From: an uncultured Bacteroides sp.
Lineage (GTDB): Bacteria > Bacteroidota > Bacteroidia > Bacteroidales > Bacteroidaceae
DNA: 64,000 nucleotides
Assembly: GCF_959029255.1 (NCBI RefSeq)
Contig: NZ_CAUFUE010000019.1
Coordinates: 31,770-95,769 of the forward strand
Direction of reading: 5' to 3'
In this document: positions 42,501 through 51,315 of the stretch, in pieces
Position numbering within the stretch: position 1 is the first letter of the stretch
Layout of the letters: every line of letters starts with the position of its first letter
Made by a program: the position numbers and the translations under genes
Notes under the pieces: generated by a model
What the model saw: only the letters and a program-made list of their open reading frames with translations
Databases searched by the model: none
What the model was told of the DNA's origin: nothing

Positions 42501-44528
42501 ATGAAACGTAAATTATTGTTTTGGCTATTATTCTTCCCGCTGATGCTTTGGGCGCATGACCGTCCGAAGGTGGCCGTTGTGTTGAGTGGCGGCGGTGCCA
42601 AAGGGACCGCGCATATCGGTGCCCTGAAAGTGATAGAGAAAGCGGGTATCCCTATCGATTACGTAGTAGGTACCAGTATGGGAGCCATTGTAGGCGGACT
42701 CTATGCCATCGGTTACACACCCGAACAACTGGATAGCATGGTGAATGCCCAAAACTGGAAGTTCCTGCTCTCCGATGCGCCCAATCCTAAAGATGTATTA
42801 TTAGACGACCGCTTGCGTTCCGAACGCTATGTACTCTCCATCCCCTTTTCTTTTAAATCCGCCGATGTTACGGATGCCGGAATAATCAAAGGCAAGAACC
42901 TGGCACGCCTGTTCTCCACGTTGACCGAAGGTTATCAGGATTCCACCAATTTCAGCCGCCTGCCCATCCCCTTCGCTTGTGTTTCCGAAAACCTGGTGAA
43001 CGGTACCGAAGTCATCTTCCATCAGGGCATATTGGCCACTGCCATGCGTTCCAGCATGTCGATACCCGGAGTATTTGCCCCCATCTACCTCGATGGCATG
43101 GTGCTGGTAGATGGTGGCATGGTGAATAACTATCCGGTGGATGTAGCCCTCAGTATGGGTGCCGACCTCATTATCGGTGTCGATGTGCAGAGTCCGTTGC
43201 TGGACGCTGCGAAACTGAAGTCTGTAAAAGACATCTTCGGGCAGATTATCAACCTGCAAGGGGAAAAGAAATATCAGGAGAACCTGCGCAAGACCAATGT
43301 GCATATAAAAGTAGATGTTACCGGTTATTCTGCGGCAAGTTTCACCAAAGAAGCCATCGACACACTGATAGTGCGGGGAGAACGTGCCGCCCTCTCCGAT
43401 TGGGATAAGCTGATTGCCCTGAAAAAGCAGATGGGGCTTACCGCTGATTATCAGCCCCACCGCCCGGGGCCTTTCCCTATCCCTGATGCTGCTGAACAGA
43501 AAGAAATTCCCGTTGACCCGCAGATAGCCGTTTCCGCTTCACGGGAGAATAAGCTGAACATCGGTTTCCGCTTTGATACCGAAGAATTGGCGGCCCTACA
43601 GGTAAATACAGACTTTTATCTGGGCAAGCAGAAAGAATCACAAATAGACCTTACGGCACGTTTAGGAAAGCGTACCATGGCACGTGTCGGATATAACTAT
43701 CAATGGGGTACAGGCTGGCAGGCAGGACTGAACTACCAATTCGATTATAAAGACATTAATATTTATAATGAAGGCAAGCGCACCCTCGACCTCACGTTCA
43801 CCCATCAGCAATTCCAGGCCGGAGTGGCAAAAGACTGGAACAAGATACAAGTGAGCGCGGGCATCTCCTTCCAGCACTACAATTACCACGACCTGTTGTC
43901 GCTCGAGCCGGTCGATGCCGTGATGTTCAGAAACGAATCTCTGTTCAGCTATTTTGGCGGATTGCTGTATAACAGCCTGAATGGAAGAAGTGTCCCCACC
44001 AAAGGCATGTCTTGGTCGGTGAACTATAACTTATATACCGACAATTTGTTCCAGTATAAAGACAACAACCCCATTTCCGCCCTTTCGGCACATTGGATGG
44101 GTTGTTTCACCCTGTCGAACTTCACCGTCATTCCCTCCGTCAACGGGAGGCTATTGGCGGGTGACAGTGATAATACCTTTGCCGTCACCAACATCCTTGG
44201 TGGCAACATTGCCGGGCGATACATGCCCCAGCAGATACCCTTTGTCGGTATCAACCGTGCCGAACTGGCTTCGGGTACATTGATAGTAGCCGGTTTGAAA
44301 CTTCGCCAGCGTTTATTCAAAAATCAATATGTATTGGTAACGGGTAATTACGGGCGCAGCTCCGATAAACTGCATGAACTTTTTGAGTCGGAACATTCAT
44401 ACGACTTGGTAGGTACGGGCATTGGCTATATGTATAACAGCTTCCTGGGTCCTGTGGAGATACAACTCAATTGGTCCAATCAGACTAAGAAAGTAGGTTG
44501 GTATGCCGGATTCGGCTTTATCTTTTAA
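42501..44528 (+). CDS. patatin-like phospholipase with outer-membrane barrel domain
   Basis: A 675-residue exported protein; the ATG at 42501 begins a signal peptide (MKRKLLFWLLFFPLMLWAHD), and the upstream ATG at 42435 is not supported. Residues about 22-300 are a patatin domain: oxyanion loop SGGGAKGTAHIG, nucleophile elbow GTSMGAIVGG (GxSxG) and DGGMVNNYP with the dyad aspartate. The rest is a beta-rich region ending GWYAGFGFIF, an Omp85/BamA-type C-terminus with terminal phenylalanine. This matches the RssA-type phospholipase-barrel fusions (PlpD family) of Gram-negative bacteria, which place a lipase in the periplasm or at the surface. It is monocistronic, followed by a hairpin. Confidence 0.92.
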   Translation: MKRKLLFWLLFFPLMLWAHDRPKVAVVLSGGGAKGTAHIGALKVIEKAGIPIDYVVGTSMGAIVGGLYAIGYTPEQLDSMVNAQNWKFLLSDAPNPKDVLLDDRLRSERYVLSIPFSFKSADVTDAGIIKGKNLARLFSTLTEGYQDSTNFSRLPIPFACVSENLVNGTEVIFHQGILATAMRSSMSIPGVFAPIYLDGMVLVDGGMVNNYPVDVALSMGADLIIGVDVQSPLLDAAKLKSVKDIFGQIINLQGEKKYQENLRKTNVHIKVDVTGYSAASFTKEAIDTLIVRGERAALSDWDKLIALKKQMGLTADYQPHRPGPFPIPDAAEQKEIPVDPQIAVSASRENKLNIGFRFDTEELAALQVNTDFYLGKQKESQIDLTARLGKRTMARVGYNYQWGTGWQAGLNYQFDYKDINIYNEGKRTLDLTFTHQQFQAGVAKDWNKIQVSAGISFQHYNYHDLLSLEPVDAVMFRNESLFSYFGGLLYNSLNGRSVPTKGMSWSVNYNLYTDNLFQYKDNNPISALSAHWMGCFTLSNFTVIPSVNGRLLAGDSDNTFAVTNILGGNIAGRYMPQQIPFVGINRAELASGTLIVAGLKLRQRLFKNQYVLVTGNYGRSSDKLHELFESEHSYDLVGTGIGYMYNSFLGPVEIQLNWSNQTKKVGWYAGFGFIF

Positions 44529-44560
44529 TCCTTTTTCCGGTTTAGATTTTCTTAAAAATA

Positions 44561-44638
44561 CATTCTGCGTCATCCTGTCGAAAGATTTCTTCTTTTTATT
44601 ATAGGAAAAGAGATTATTCGACAGGGTGACACCGAATG
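44561..44638. repeat. REP-like hairpin (GTCATCCTGTCGAAA type)
   Basis: Arms at 44561-44583 (CATTCTGCGTCATCCTGTCG...) and 44617-44638 (TTCGACAGGGTGACACCGAATG) pair with a few mismatches around a T/A-rich loop. Same kind of element as at 2681 and 51316. It lies 33 bases after the patatin stop and probably ends that transcript. The rest of the gap to 44908 is AT-rich and shows nothing recognisable beyond weak promoter-like words. Confidence 0.7.
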
Positions 44639-44908
44639 CTGTGGATATCAATCACTACTTATTCAGTTTCTGTTCATTCTTATCATCCTTAATTTCAAAA
44701 TTAAGGACGGTGAATTATCCGTATTTAAATTGAGATTGGCTTAGAATTCGCTATATAATAATATTATAAAATGTATATTAAATATTAAATAAATTAACGT
44801 ATATCGTTTGCGTTTCCATTTGCGTGTATTAAAATTGTGTAATTTGGGTTAATTGAGTTAACGCGGGAATATGTGTCTTATGTAAACTATATTTTTATAA
44901 AAAATAAA

Positions 44909-46732
44909 ATGAGAAATAAAATGAAAAATGTAAGTTTTTTATTGTCCTTTTTGTATTTAGTCTGTGCATGCTCAACGCTAGATGATGTAAACTGTATTGA
45001 TACGATTACTGACAATACTCCATTGACAAGGAGTTTTGAGGATGTTACTTGGGATTGGACTAAGCCTGAGAGTTTTACTTATGCTTATATTCAAGGTGTA
45101 GGCAAACGGAAAATTAGTAGTCCGTTTAATACAGAATCAACTCCAAATCGGGATTTAAATCTTATAATTGCGCAAAAAGATTATTTACCACAGCAGGGCT
45201 GGGTACTATTGGATAAAGTATTAGGGAGTCCGATAAGTATGGTCGAAACCCCATATCCATATTTTATCTTGTATAATAGATATAAAGGTATAATGAGACT
45301 CTTTATGTTAAATACAAATCAAAATGAACATAATAGAGCTATGATAACATTAGAATGGGGAACAGGTTCTAAGACTGCATTATTAACTTATTCTAATAAG
45401 TATCCTCAGCCTGATGATTATTATGTCAATAATGAAACCCAAGAAAAGGTTTCTAATATTGTGGATGATTACTATAATTCTTCTTGGTTTGTTTCAGATT
45501 TTTTGGTAGCATTTGATCATACTTTAGATCCTACGAAAAATTATAATCTTTCTATTAAAATATATTCTCAAGTTGAATCAAACTTAAATATGAATGGCAA
45601 ATTTCATTTTGAAACAACTTCTGCTTCTTTGCTAAGTAATACAAATTCCTCAGGTTCAACTAATATACTTGCTGATGCTGGTAATTTTATTAATAAATTA
45701 CCCGGGAGTAATGAAATAGAGAAGGGGCTTAAACAACTTAAATTAAAGATTGATTCTACTAATATAGAAGGAAAACAAAATTTATATAATAAAATTGCAC
45801 AGTTGACGAACTCTCTTGCAGATGGAAGTTTTGGGCAAATACTTAAAACAGTAGGAGGAATATCTAGTGGTCTTAAAGGAACTGTAGGTGTACTAACTAG
45901 TATATTTAAGTTATTTATAGGAAAATCTACATCGGCAGGACCTACTTATGTAGAATTGATGCCGACGGTTTCAGATGGAAGTGCAACGCTTGAGGGTACA
46001 ATTTCTACTACAACTAATGCAACGCAATGTGTTTTACAGTTACCTGGTACGAATCATATATATTCTGATGGAAGTATTAATATAAATGGTTTGCCTATTT
46101 ATGATAAGCCTTTGGGGATTTTTAGCTTAGAGTCATTGCCGACTATTAGAATGAAGAAGGCTTATGCTGTCGGTTACCATACAATTGTACATCCAACTCC
46201 ACATGGAAGTACTGAAAGTGATATTGATGTGGCAGATGTATATGAGTCCTATTTATGTGATGATTTTATAAGAATTGCTTTAAACAAAGAGTGCGGTTTA
46301 GAATATGTATCAGGAACTGCACAAATTGTGTCTTATGATATACCACATGTTGCTCGTAGAAGTTCTGATAGTAGAGTAAAAAAATATTTGGATTCTAATA
46401 TTTATGAGGCATTAGATGATAAATCATATGCAACTCGTCCTGTTAGCTTAGACAAGTTTAAAGGTACTTCTTTCTTAGCACAAGGCGATAAAGTTTATTT
46501 AAAACTTAATTTAGTATTTAAACCTACTGATGCAAATGCGGAACAGACTCCAGTGCTGATTTCACAAATGTATTTGCTGTCAAAAATTGATAATGTTGGA
46601 GTAAATATGCCTATTAGTGAGGCTTTAAATTATGCGAAAACACATTCCTTTGAAATATTTCCTGCAACATCTGAACAGGATCCGGCAAGTTCAATTGCTG
46701 GTATGGATGCTTTAGTGTTAACAAAATATTAA
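44909..46732 (+). CDS. unrecognised AT-rich lipoprotein
   Basis: A lipoprotein of about 607 residues (MRNKMKNVSFLLSFLYLVCAC; lipid cysteine 21; a start at 44921 is also possible). I do not recognise the family. The mature protein begins STLDDVNCIDTITDNTPLTRSFEDVTWDWTKPESFTY. A glycine/serine-rich low-complexity centre (SSGSTNILADAGNFINKLPG, TVGGISSGLKGTVGVLTSIFKLF) looks amphipathic and could form helices at a membrane. The rest is beta-rich with many asparagine and tyrosine residues. The base composition is far more AT-rich than the patatin and cysS 5' region on either side, which suggests transfer. It is followed five bases later by a second small lipoprotein, so the two form an operon. Confidence 0.75.
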   Translation: MRNKMKNVSFLLSFLYLVCACSTLDDVNCIDTITDNTPLTRSFEDVTWDWTKPESFTYAYIQGVGKRKISSPFNTESTPNRDLNLIIAQKDYLPQQGWVLLDKVLGSPISMVETPYPYFILYNRYKGIMRLFMLNTNQNEHNRAMITLEWGTGSKTALLTYSNKYPQPDDYYVNNETQEKVSNIVDDYYNSSWFVSDFLVAFDHTLDPTKNYNLSIKIYSQVESNLNMNGKFHFETTSASLLSNTNSSGSTNILADAGNFINKLPGSNEIEKGLKQLKLKIDSTNIEGKQNLYNKIAQLTNSLADGSFGQILKTVGGISSGLKGTVGVLTSIFKLFIGKSTSAGPTYVELMPTVSDGSATLEGTISTTTNATQCVLQLPGTNHIYSDGSININGLPIYDKPLGIFSLESLPTIRMKKAYAVGYHTIVHPTPHGSTESDIDVADVYESYLCDDFIRIALNKECGLEYVSGTAQIVSYDIPHVARRSSDSRVKKYLDSNIYEALDDKSYATRPVSLDKFKGTSFLAQGDKVYLKLNLVFKPTDANAEQTPVLISQMYLLSKIDNVGVNMPISEALNYAKTHSFEIFPATSEQDPASSIAGMDALVLTKY

Positions 46733-46737
46733 TTATC

Positions 46738-47145
46738 ATGAGGTATTTATTTTTGGTAACAACTGTTTTTCTAATTTGGTCTTGTGATGAGAAAAAAGAG
46801 ATTATCATAGAAAAAGCTCCTATTACTTATTTTATGTTTATTAAGCAAGATGGACTTATATATCAAAGTATTGATTTTGGAGTAAGGCTAGATTATAAAA
46901 ATGGAAATGTGCGAGAAGTAAATCGTATAAGTTTCCGCAAGAAAAAGTGGGATGATACAATATCTATTTGTATTCCTCGAGATACCAATCAGATGTATTC
47001 TTATAATTATTCAATTAAGTTGAATACTGTGGATATGGCGTGTGTTATAGTTTCTCCTATAATGAAAGATTTTGGTAGGGATACGCTTCTTTTTTATTAT
47101 CCTCAAGATACAGTAGGTTGTTCTGTTTATAAAGTTATGCGTTAA
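46738..47145 (+). CDS. small unrecognised lipoprotein
   Basis: A 135-residue lipoprotein (MRYLFLVTTVFLIWSC, lipid cysteine 16) with a charged EKKEIIIEKAP linker and a beta-rich domain (YFMFIKQDGLIYQSIDFGVRLDYKNGNVREV). It starts five bases after the larger lipoprotein and shares its AT-rich composition, so the two were probably acquired and are expressed together. No homologue comes to mind. A terminator-like hairpin follows at 47274. Confidence 0.7.
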   Translation: MRYLFLVTTVFLIWSCDEKKEIIIEKAPITYFMFIKQDGLIYQSIDFGVRLDYKNGNVREVNRISFRKKKWDDTISICIPRDTNQMYSYNYSIKLNTVDMACVIVSPIMKDFGRDTLLFYYPQDTVGCSVYKVMR

Positions 47146-47220
47146 TAAAAAACTGTTCAGAAAAACGTAAAGATTGAAATTCTATTTTGTTTCATATTAT
47201 TTAATATTAAAAGAGAGCAT

Positions 47221-47394
47221 GTCAAAACTAAAATGAACACTCTGAAAAGTTACAGATTATAACTGGTAAACATAAAAGAACCGTATCATTGCTCAAAAAT
47301 AGAGTTGATACGGCTCTTTTTATTACTGATGAAAGGTGTCAAGTTTCAGATTAAAAGTTCATATTTTCTAAAGCTGAGTTTTGACATACTTTCT
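47221..47394. repeat. nested inverted repeat bounded by TGTCAAAA/TTTTGACA
   Basis: The outer pair is TGTCAAAAC (47220-47228) and GTTTTGACA near 47383-47391, with AATGAAC and GTTCAT as a second imperfect pair. The terminator described below lies at the centre. The same outer words bound repeats at 2660-2796, 6037-6173 and about 59890-60018. Confidence 0.6.
47274..47320. terminator. bidirectional terminator between the lipoprotein operon and cysS
   Basis: AAAAGAACCGTATCA (47274-47288) pairs with TGATACGGCTCTTTT (47306-47320), one mismatch, 17-nt loop, with an A-tract on one side and a T-tract on the other, so it can act on both strands. It separates two convergent transcription units. Confidence 0.75.
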
Positions 47395-47442
47395 TTTAGT
47401 ATTTTTTGATAAAGTTCCTATAGAGAAAACGCATAGTTTAAC

Positions 47443-48924
47443 TTATTTATTCAGTTGCCATCTACATCCATCTTTACTATCTTTAATTTCAAAGCCTAGT
47501 GCAGTAAGTTCGTCACGGATTTTATCAGAAGTAGCCCAGTCTCTATTAGCTTTTGCTTTCATACGTTCTTCTAGCAACATATCCACTACTTTACCGAAAG
47601 CAACTTCACGCTCTTCATTTGAATTGTTTTCTTCTTTTAGTCCTAAGATATCGAACATGAACAAATGAAAAATATTCTGTAATTTAGAAATATCTTTTGC
47701 CGCAATCTTAGCCTTTTCAGCATAAACTGAATTTATAAAGCGAGCAGCATCAGATAAATGTGCGATTACGATTGGTGAGTTTAGGTCGTCATTCATTGCA
47801 TTATAGCATTTCTGTTCCAATTCTTGTATATTGAAATCTGATTTTTCAATATTCCATGGATTTAATTTGGGAATTAAACTGTATGCTTGTAATAATCTGT
47901 TTAAACCTCTTTCGGCAGCCTGCAAGGCTTCGTTGCTGAAGTCCACCGTACTGCGGTAGTGAGCTTGCAGAGTGAAGAAACGGATGGTCATCGGCGTGTA
48001 GGCCTGCTCCAGCATGGGGTGCGTACCCTTGAACAACTCTTCCAGCGTGATGAAATTGCCGTATGATTTTCCCATCTTCTGTCCGTTCACGGTCAGCATA
48101 TTATTATGCATCCAGTAGCGCACCATGTCCTTGCCCTGGCTGGCTACCGATTGTGCAATCTCGCATTCATGGTGCGGGAAGATAAGGTCCATTCCGCCCC
48201 CGTGGATATCGAAGTTCTCTCCGAGGTATTTCTTTCCCATAGCGGTACATTCTGCGTGCCATCCGGGGAAACCGTCGCTCCACGGGCTGGGCCAGCGCAT
48301 GATGTGTTCCGGCTGCGCACACTTCCACAAGGCAAAGTCGGCAGGGTTGTGCTTTTCGCTTTGGCCGTCCAGTTCGCGGGTAGTGTTCAGCACATCGTCC
48401 AGATTACGTCCGGAGAGTTTGCCGTAATGATGGTCTTTATTGTATTTTTCTACGTCGAAGTAAACGGAACCCTCGCTTTCGTAAGCATATCCGTTCTTCA
48501 ATATCTCTTTTACCAGTTCTATCTGCTCGATGATGTGTCCGCTGGCATGCGGTTCGATGCTTGGGGAAAGCACATTCAGCGCGTCCATCGCCTGATGATA
48601 ACGGTTGATGTAGTATTGCGCCACTTCCATCGGCTCCAACTCTTCGAGGCGTGCTTTCTTGGCAATCTTATCTTCGCCCTCGTCCGCATCGTGTTCCAGG
48701 TGCCCGACGTCGGTGATGTTGCGTACATAGCGCACTTTGTAACCGATATGCGTAAGGTAGCGGAAAAGCAAATCAAAAGTAATGGCAGGACGTGCATGTC
48801 CCAAGTGCGGGTCACCGTAAACGGTCGGTCCGCAAACATACATGCCTACATGTGGAGCATGCAAAGGCACGAATAACTCCTTTTTTCTATCTAAGGTGTT
48901 GTAAATGGTCAGTTGTTGTTCCAT
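47443..48924 (-). CDS. cysS: cysteinyl-tRNA synthetase
   Basis: A 493-residue class I synthetase that loads tRNA-Cys. Family marks: zinc cysteine in MYVCGPTVYGDPHLGHARPA with the HIGH-type HLGH (residues 40-43), RNITDVGHLEHDADEGEDKI, GWHAECTAM, FDIHGGGMDLIFPHHECEIAQ, and KMGKSYGNFITL in place of KMSKS, where Gly replaces the usual Ser. Length is normal. The 3' third (about 47443-47930, the DALR and tail region) is clearly more AT-rich and uses different codons from the 5' two thirds; the switch is sharp near 47930. This suggests the end of the gene was replaced by recombination. The frame is intact. Confidence 0.96.
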   Translation of the reverse strand: MEQQLTIYNTLDRKKELFVPLHAPHVGMYVCGPTVYGDPHLGHARPAITFDLLFRYLTHIGYKVRYVRNITDVGHLEHDADEGEDKIAKKARLEELEPMEVAQYYINRYHQAMDALNVLSPSIEPHASGHIIEQIELVKEILKNGYAYESEGSVYFDVEKYNKDHHYGKLSGRNLDDVLNTTRELDGQSEKHNPADFALWKCAQPEHIMRWPSPWSDGFPGWHAECTAMGKKYLGENFDIHGGGMDLIFPHHECEIAQSVASQGKDMVRYWMHNNMLTVNGQKMGKSYGNFITLEELFKGTHPMLEQAYTPMTIRFFTLQAHYRSTVDFSNEALQAAERGLNRLLQAYSLIPKLNPWNIEKSDFNIQELEQKCYNAMNDDLNSPIVIAHLSDAARFINSVYAEKAKIAAKDISKLQNIFHLFMFDILGLKEENNSNEEREVAFGKVVDMLLEERMKAKANRDWATSDKIRDELTALGFEIKDSKDGCRWQLNK

Positions 48925-48954
48925 AACGCTTGATAATTAATTCTTTTGAAGACA

Positions 48955-48962
48955 CAAAGGTA
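48955..48962 (-). promoter_or_regulatory. -7 promoter element of cysS
   Basis: Minus-strand TACCTTTG matches TAnnTTTG and lies 31 bases before the ATG at 48924. Confidence 0.5.
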
Positions 48963-49084
48963 TAATAAATCTGTGAAAAATGATTAGCAGAAAGAATTTC
49001 TTATATTAAATTGTTGCTTAAAAGTCGTTTATTTGAATTATTGTTACTTTCTTTGACAAAGAATAACTTTAAAAATAAACAATT

Positions 49085-49396
49085 ATGAAAAAGAACTTAT
49101 TTATTGTCTTTTGTTTTGTAGGTATTTTATCTATAGTATTTTTATTAGAAAGTGAGACTAAAAAAGGGAAAATGAGTAAAATACTGTTGGCTAATATTGA
49201 GGCTTTAGCTTCTGATGAAGGAGGAGGGAAGAGCGAAAGTAAGGAGTCGAAGACTAAACAGGCAGGTCCATATTTAGTTACTATAAGAGGGGAAGAACAA
49301 TATGCATATTTAGTAACAACAGTAACTAACTGTTTTGGAATAGGAGTGGTTGAATGTGAACCGGGTACAGAAAGTCAATGGGTACCGGTTAAATGA
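49085..49396 (+). CDS. NVEALA-family small exported peptide
   Basis: A 103-residue protein with a signal-like N-terminus (KKNLFIVFCFVGILSIVFLL) and the short motif LLANIEALASDEGGG, which is the NVEALA signature of a Bacteroidota-only family. The C-terminal half has two cysteines (TNCFGIGVVECEPG) and would be a small secreted or periplasmic domain. The role of NVEALA proteins is unknown; they are often followed by 6-bladed-propeller lipoproteins, as here. Its stop overlaps the next start (ATGA at 49393), so the two are translated together. Confidence 0.8.
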   Translation: MKKNLFIVFCFVGILSIVFLLESETKKGKMSKILLANIEALASDEGGGKSESKESKTKQAGPYLVTIRGEEQYAYLVTTVTNCFGIGVVECEPGTESQWVPVK

Positions 49397-50526
49397 TTAT
49401 GAAATTAAAGATATTGTTTATAACTAGCATTTTTCTATTGTTTATTTCTGGCTGTACGAAGAAAAATGTGAATGGTTCCGATGAGGTAATTCCTGTTGTG
49501 GAGATTGATGAATTGGTGAATGATACTAGTTTTTTAGACAGTGCATCTCTTTTTATACCCGAGACAAAGCAAAATGCTTTGATACATGGGGTTGATAGAA
49601 TCATAGAGAATGAAGACCGCTTTCTGATTCTGGATATAGAAATGAAGCAAGTGCTTGGCTATGCTAAATCAGGTAAACATTTGTTTACGATTCATGCAGT
49701 CGGCGGTGGGCCTGGTGAATATGTAAATCTTTTCGATATGGCTATAGATAGGCAAGCAAAGAGATTGTTGTTACTTACTTATCCTCCGGCCATCCAGTAT
49801 TATACCTTCGATGGAATTTATGAACGTACCGAATGTTTAGAGTCTATTTATAAGTCTTTGGCTGTTACGAAGCAGTATATCTATCTACGGAAAGAAACTT
49901 ATGCAAACAATCATTTGTCCGATTACTCTTTATTAGCTATAGAAAAAGAAACCGGACACCGTCATTCTTTGTGGAAACCATTGCCTGAGATTGCACCTTT
50001 CTGTACGTTTGGTACTATGTCAATGACTGGAAGTAACCCGGTATATCTTACCCGCAAATTTGATAATGCAATATATGCAATAAAAGACGGTCTGATAGAA
50101 GAAGGTTATACTATAGATTGGGGTGATAAGGCCTTTCCTGTAACTTCTGAGAAACGAACCTATACGTGTGAAGAGTTGAACGAGATGTGTCAAAAGAACA
50201 AATACGTTTATACAATGACCGATTTGTGTGATATGCCGGGATATCTGCTCTTTCGAACCAACCAACCCGGACTTTGTATCCTATCTAAAGAAAATAAACA
50301 AGTAAAGAATTATCATCTTATCATGAATACGGACTACCAACTCGTCATGCCTAATTTTATTCCGGTTGAAGGTGGTGGAAGACGTATCTTTTTTGTTTAT
50401 CCTGCAGACATACTTAAAATGTCAGTGCAGAAAGATGAAAAGCATCCTAATGATAATCTATCCTACTTGTTAGAACAAATATCAGAAGAAAGTAATCCGG
50501 TTTTCTTTAGTTATTTTGTGAAGTAA
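49393..50526 (+). CDS. 6-bladed beta-propeller lipoprotein (BF3164-like)
   Basis: A 377-residue lipoprotein (MIMKLKILFITSIFLLFISGC; a start at 49399 is also possible). The mature part opens VEIDELVNDTSFLDSASLFIPETKQNALIHGVDRIIENEDRFLILDIEMKQVLGYAKSGKHLFTIHAVGGGPGEYVNL, the usual pattern of Bacteroides 6-bladed-propeller proteins (xxxGxGPGEY). It overlaps the NVEALA gene by four bases. Propellers of this kind are thought to be binding scaffolds; no enzyme motif is seen. Its ligand may be the NVEALA peptide or its product, which is inference. Confidence 0.85.
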   Translation: MIMKLKILFITSIFLLFISGCTKKNVNGSDEVIPVVEIDELVNDTSFLDSASLFIPETKQNALIHGVDRIIENEDRFLILDIEMKQVLGYAKSGKHLFTIHAVGGGPGEYVNLFDMAIDRQAKRLLLLTYPPAIQYYTFDGIYERTECLESIYKSLAVTKQYIYLRKETYANNHLSDYSLLAIEKETGHRHSLWKPLPEIAPFCTFGTMSMTGSNPVYLTRKFDNAIYAIKDGLIEEGYTIDWGDKAFPVTSEKRTYTCEELNEMCQKNKYVYTMTDLCDMPGYLLFRTNQPGLCILSKENKQVKNYHLIMNTDYQLVMPNFIPVEGGGRRIFFVYPADILKMSVQKDEKHPNDNLSYLLEQISEESNPVFFSYFVK

Positions 50527-50584
50527 GCTTCTTCTTGGCAATGTCTGTATGAAGAGATATACTTTGCTTAGTGAAGGTCTTGCG

Positions 50585-50703
50585 TTCCCGCTAAAGAGGG
50601 AATCCATTCCCAATGAAGTGGGAACGCGTTCTCTATGTAGAGGGAATACGTTCTCAACAGAATGAGAATAAAGTCCCACTCCGTTGAGACTTAGTGGGAC
50701 ATG
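50585..50703. repeat. 22-bp-period array of imperfect palindromes, array 3 (TTCCC/TTCTC word)
   Basis: Five 18-bp units start at 50585, 50607, 50629, 50651 and 50673, exactly 22 bases apart: TTCCCGCTAAAGAGGGAA, TTCCCAATGAAGTGGGAA, TTCTCTATGTAGAGGGAA, TTCTCAACAGAATGAGAA, GTCCCACTCCGTTGAGAC, with 4-nt spacers TCCA, CGCG, TACG and TAAA, then TTAG and a half unit TGGGACATG. Arm changes keep pairing (TTCTC/GAGAA, or G-U pairs). It lies between convergent genes. Confidence 0.88.
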
Positions 50704-50742
50704 TACTTCGTTGATAATAAGTGAGTAATAAAGAAATCCCGT

Positions 50743-51195
50743 CTATCCGTTTTCACGGTTTCCCCAATCGTATTCTTCGGTATAGCTATCGTATACGGGA
50801 ACAGAAGTGATACCATTCTGCTCGAAAATGTGGGCAATCTCGGATTGCTCTGCCGGTGAAAGGGAACGTTCTTTGTTCAGAATGCGGTAGTAAGTCGTTC
50901 TGGAATAGAGGCTACGGATTTTTCTTTTCAGCAGTAAAGCCGTTTTGTAGGGGATATTGTCAAAAGTAGCGGTCAGTCCCCAGGCAAAGCGGATTTTTGC
51001 GGAGCTTTTGAAGTGAGGACAGTGTGTAGCATCTTCGGGATAGGCAGCCGGGTTCACTGCAACAAGGTAGGGGTATTTCTTCGGGGCGTGGAGCGCAGCC
51101 AGACGCCGCAGGCAGTTGTCACCGAGGGGGCAAGCTTGGTTGAGGCAGTGGATGTAATTGGAAGGAACCAGCTGATAGTCGAAATCGTCTTTCAT
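50743..51195 (-). CDS. DUF6078 family protein
   Basis: A 150-residue cytoplasmic protein of a small family common in Bacteroides. Visible marks are an N-terminal CLNQACPLGDNCLRRLAALHAP cysteine cluster, PHFKSSAKIRFAWGLTATFDNIPYKTALLLKRKIRSLY, and a C-terminal part (LNKERSLSPAEQSEIAHIFEQNGI) that looks like a helix-turn-helix. The cysteines could bind metal. Function unknown. It is a single-gene unit with a -7 box 33 bases upstream. Confidence 0.75.
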   Translation of the reverse strand: MKDDFDYQLVPSNYIHCLNQACPLGDNCLRRLAALHAPKKYPYLVAVNPAAYPEDATHCPHFKSSAKIRFAWGLTATFDNIPYKTALLLKRKIRSLYSRTTYYRILNKERSLSPAEQSEIAHIFEQNGITSVPVYDSYTEEYDWGNRENG

Positions 51196-51227
51196 TGTGA
51201 TTTTGTTTTTGTTTTGTTTTTAGCAAG

Positions 51228-51235
51228 CAAATGTA
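51228..51235 (-). promoter_or_regulatory. -7 promoter element of the DUF6078 gene
   Basis: Minus-strand TACATTTG, 33 bases before the ATG at 51195; a good match to TAnnTTTG. Confidence 0.5.
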
Positions 51236-51315
51236 GTGAATTAATTCATCCTTTATTACACTTGACAGGTGTAAAATGCCGGACAGGAAATAAGAATTGA
51301 AAGCTATAAACAAAA

